A stretch of 13,993 nt of DNA from SZUA-217 sp034658975. Lineage in GTDB: Bacteria > Actinomycetota > Acidimicrobiia > Spongiisociales > ZC4RG35. Of the stretch, positions 12,793 to 13,993 are shown in pieces (the stretch's first letter is position 1; the number at the start of each line of letters is the position of its first letter). The translations under genes were made by a program, and so were the position numbers. The stretch spans positions 1-13,993 of the forward strand of contig JAYEGJ010000038.1 of assembly GCA_034658975.1 (NCBI GenBank), in the 5' to 3' direction. The notes under the pieces were generated by a model. That model had not been told where the DNA came from, searched no databases, and worked only from the letters and a program-made list of their open reading frames with translations.

Positions 12793-13919
12793 ACGTCCTC
12801 GAGAAACCCTTCGAGACGGCCCGACTTGTCGGGGTGCCTCAGTTTGGCGAGAGCCTTCGTCTCTAGCTGACGGATCCGCTCCCTTGTCACATTGAAGTGA
12901 GACCCAACTTCCTCGAGGGTTCTCATCCGCCCGTCGGCCAGTCCGAACCTCATGATCAGAACCTCACGCTCGCGGTCGTTGAGGCCTTCCAAGGCTGCTG
13001 CCAGCTGATCCTGGAGCGAGATGAATGCTGCAACGTCGGCGGGAGCCTCGGAGTCGACGTCCTCGACCAGGTCGCCGAGCGTCCCATCGTCATCCTCGCC
13101 GACAGGCGTCTCCAGAGACACCGTGTCCTGAGCGATTCGTCGGAGTTCGGCAACGCGGGAAGGTTCCAGATCGAGCTCTTTCGCCAGCTCGTCGACCGTC
13201 GGAGCACGTCCATGAACCTGGGTCAGCTCCCGTTGGGTTCGGGTCAGTTTGTTGACCGCGTCCAACACGTGGATCGGCATTCGGATAGTCCGGCCCTGAT
13301 CGGCGATCGCCCGTGAGATGGCCTGTCGGATCCACCAGGTCGCGTAGGTTGAGAACTTGAAACCCCGGCGGTAATCGAAACGCTCCACGGCGCGCATCAG
13401 GCCGACGTTGCCTTCCTGGATCAGATCGAGCAGAGCCATTCCTCGACCGACGTAGCGACGTGCCAGGGCGACGACAAGCCTCAGGTTCGACTGGACGAGC
13501 TGTTTATGGGCTCCCTCGCCGATCTGGATCTCATGGTCCAGGACCGAGCGGTCTTCGTCGGTGAGATGCTCGTCCTCGTGGAGATGCTCGAGGGCGCGGC
13601 GACCGGCTTCCATGTGCATGGCAAGCTCGACCTCCTGCTGAGCCGTCAGGAGCGGGTAACGCCCGATCTCGTTCAGATAGAGACGGACTGGGTCCGACAC
13701 CGAGATCTGGGAAACTTCCACGACCTCTTCGTGGACGGCCGGGCCCTCCTCCTGGAGACGGATCCCCTTGTGACGAAGCTCATCGGCGATCTTCTCGAAA
13801 GCCTCGCCCGGGGCTTCGGCATCCTCCAACTCCTGCTGAACCTCGGCCATGGTCAAGAAGCCGCGGTGATTCCCCCGCTTGATGAGAGCCTGTGTGACCT
13901 TCTTCAGTTCTTCGCTCAT
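12789..13919 (-). CDS. sigA: Primary RNA polymerase sigma factor (SigA/RpoD family)
   Basis: A 376-aa group 1 sigma-70 factor. Residues about 1-58 resemble region 1.1 (ALIKRGNHRGFLTMAEVQQE and a helical continuation), which marks primary sigmas. Region 1.2 is at 76-100 (DPVRLYLNEIGRYPLL). Region 2 is at about 140-215, with NLRLVVALARRYVGRGM, DLIQEGNVGLMRAVERFDY and RGFKFSTYATWWIRQAISRA, which contact core and the -10. Region 3 is at about 218-295 and region 4 at 305-362 (EREVLIMRFGL, HTH EVGSHFNVTRERIRQLE). It lacks the long N-terminal extension of many actinobacterial SigA proteins. ATG 13919 has a weak AGGCGAGC upstream. It reads toward fetB and ends with TAA overlapping the fetB stop. Confidence 0.95.
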   Translation of the reverse strand: MSEELKKVTQALIKRGNHRGFLTMAEVQQELEDAEAPGEAFEKIADELRHKGIRLQEEGPAVHEEVVEVSQISVSDPVRLYLNEIGRYPLLTAQQEVELAMHMEAGRRALEHLHEDEHLTDEDRSVLDHEIQIGEGAHKQLVQSNLRLVVALARRYVGRGMALLDLIQEGNVGLMRAVERFDYRRGFKFSTYATWWIRQAISRAIADQGRTIRMPIHVLDAVNKLTRTQRELTQVHGRAPTVDELAKELDLEPSRVAELRRIAQDTVSLETPVGEDDDGTLGDLVEDVDSEAPADVAAFISLQDQLAAALEGLNDREREVLIMRFGLADGRMRTLEEVGSHFNVTRERIRQLETKALAKLRHPDKSGRLEGFLEDV

Positions 13920-13950
13920 TGCTCGCCTGACGACCGCTTCTTCTGCTGTA

Positions 13951-13979
13951 AAGCTATCAAGCTTCTGAGGGTTTCGGAA
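13951..13979 (-). promoter_or_regulatory. Candidate sigA promoter
   Basis: On the minus strand, TTCCGA (13979-13974), a 17-nt spacer and TAGCTT (13956-13951) lie 31 nt before the sigA start. The -10 sits in a perfect short inverted repeat, AAGCT/AGCTT with a 4-nt centre (13951-13964). Only half of the -35 matches consensus, and the upstream region is cut by the window end. Confidence 0.3.
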
Positions 13980-13993
13980 TGGGTTTCCGTCCC

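Noticed and set aside
1..13993. Search for CRISPR arrays, insertion sequences, integrase sites and toxin-antitoxin pairs
   Set aside because: No regularly spaced repeats, transposase-like frames or terminal inverted repeats were found by eye. The tRNA-Asn has no flanking direct repeat or integrase in the window.

Overview
The window looks like chromosomal DNA of a GC-rich actinobacterium. The style points to class Acidimicrobiia or a close relative, which is an inference. Support comes from the actinobacterial style of the regulators, from SLH repeats carrying the 'GC...YCP...R.M..FL.R.L' pattern that I associate with that group, from a compact primary sigma factor, and from several start codons placed 6-8 nt after a TANNNT box, the leaderless arrangement common in Actinobacteria. 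I see no insertion sequence, phage gene or CRISPR array.

Left part (1-3795). A tightly packed minus-strand operon holds a KamA-type radical-SAM aminomutase, then CoA-transferase subunits A and B, then the start of a fourth gene cut off at base 1. Its spacings are 1 nt, a 4-nt overlap and a 4-nt overlap. It diverges from a plus-strand RpiR/SIS regulator across about 60 bp that contain an inverted repeat over both putative -10 boxes. By eye the aminomutase keeps the [4Fe-4S] cysteines, the carboxylate-binding Arg and the PLP Lys, but lacks the two Asp residues that hold the lysine side-chain amine in lysine 2,3-aminomutase. The CoA-transferase resembles the 3-oxoadipate type (PcaIJ). Together they suggest catabolism of an amino acid through its beta-isomer and a 3-oxoacid, possibly not lysine itself.

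Middle (3796-7710). A class III adenylate cyclase domain with all expected catalytic residues is joined to a long helical-repeat region. It ends at a strong hairpin. Next come an unassigned P-loop protein and a convergent six-helix membrane protein.

Centre (7711-9818). This is the most unusual part. An ECF sigma factor lies between two membrane proteins that share a duplicated domain: a 132-aa one before it, and a 247-aa one after it that also has a cytoplasmic N-terminus like an anti-sigma factor. All three genes are joined by ATGA overlaps. The divergent 196-aa membrane protein gene and this operon carry the same bipartite promoter, TGTCACCC-N16-CGTCTGT, facing away from each other. This suggests one autoregulated envelope-stress or signalling module. 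It ends at a perfect 14-bp bidirectional terminator.

Right part (9819-13993). A secreted metzincin protease with C-terminal SLH repeats, a tRNA-Asn(GTT), a FetB-type permease without its ATPase partner in view, and the primary sigma factor SigA. The fetB and sigA stop codons overlap tail to tail.
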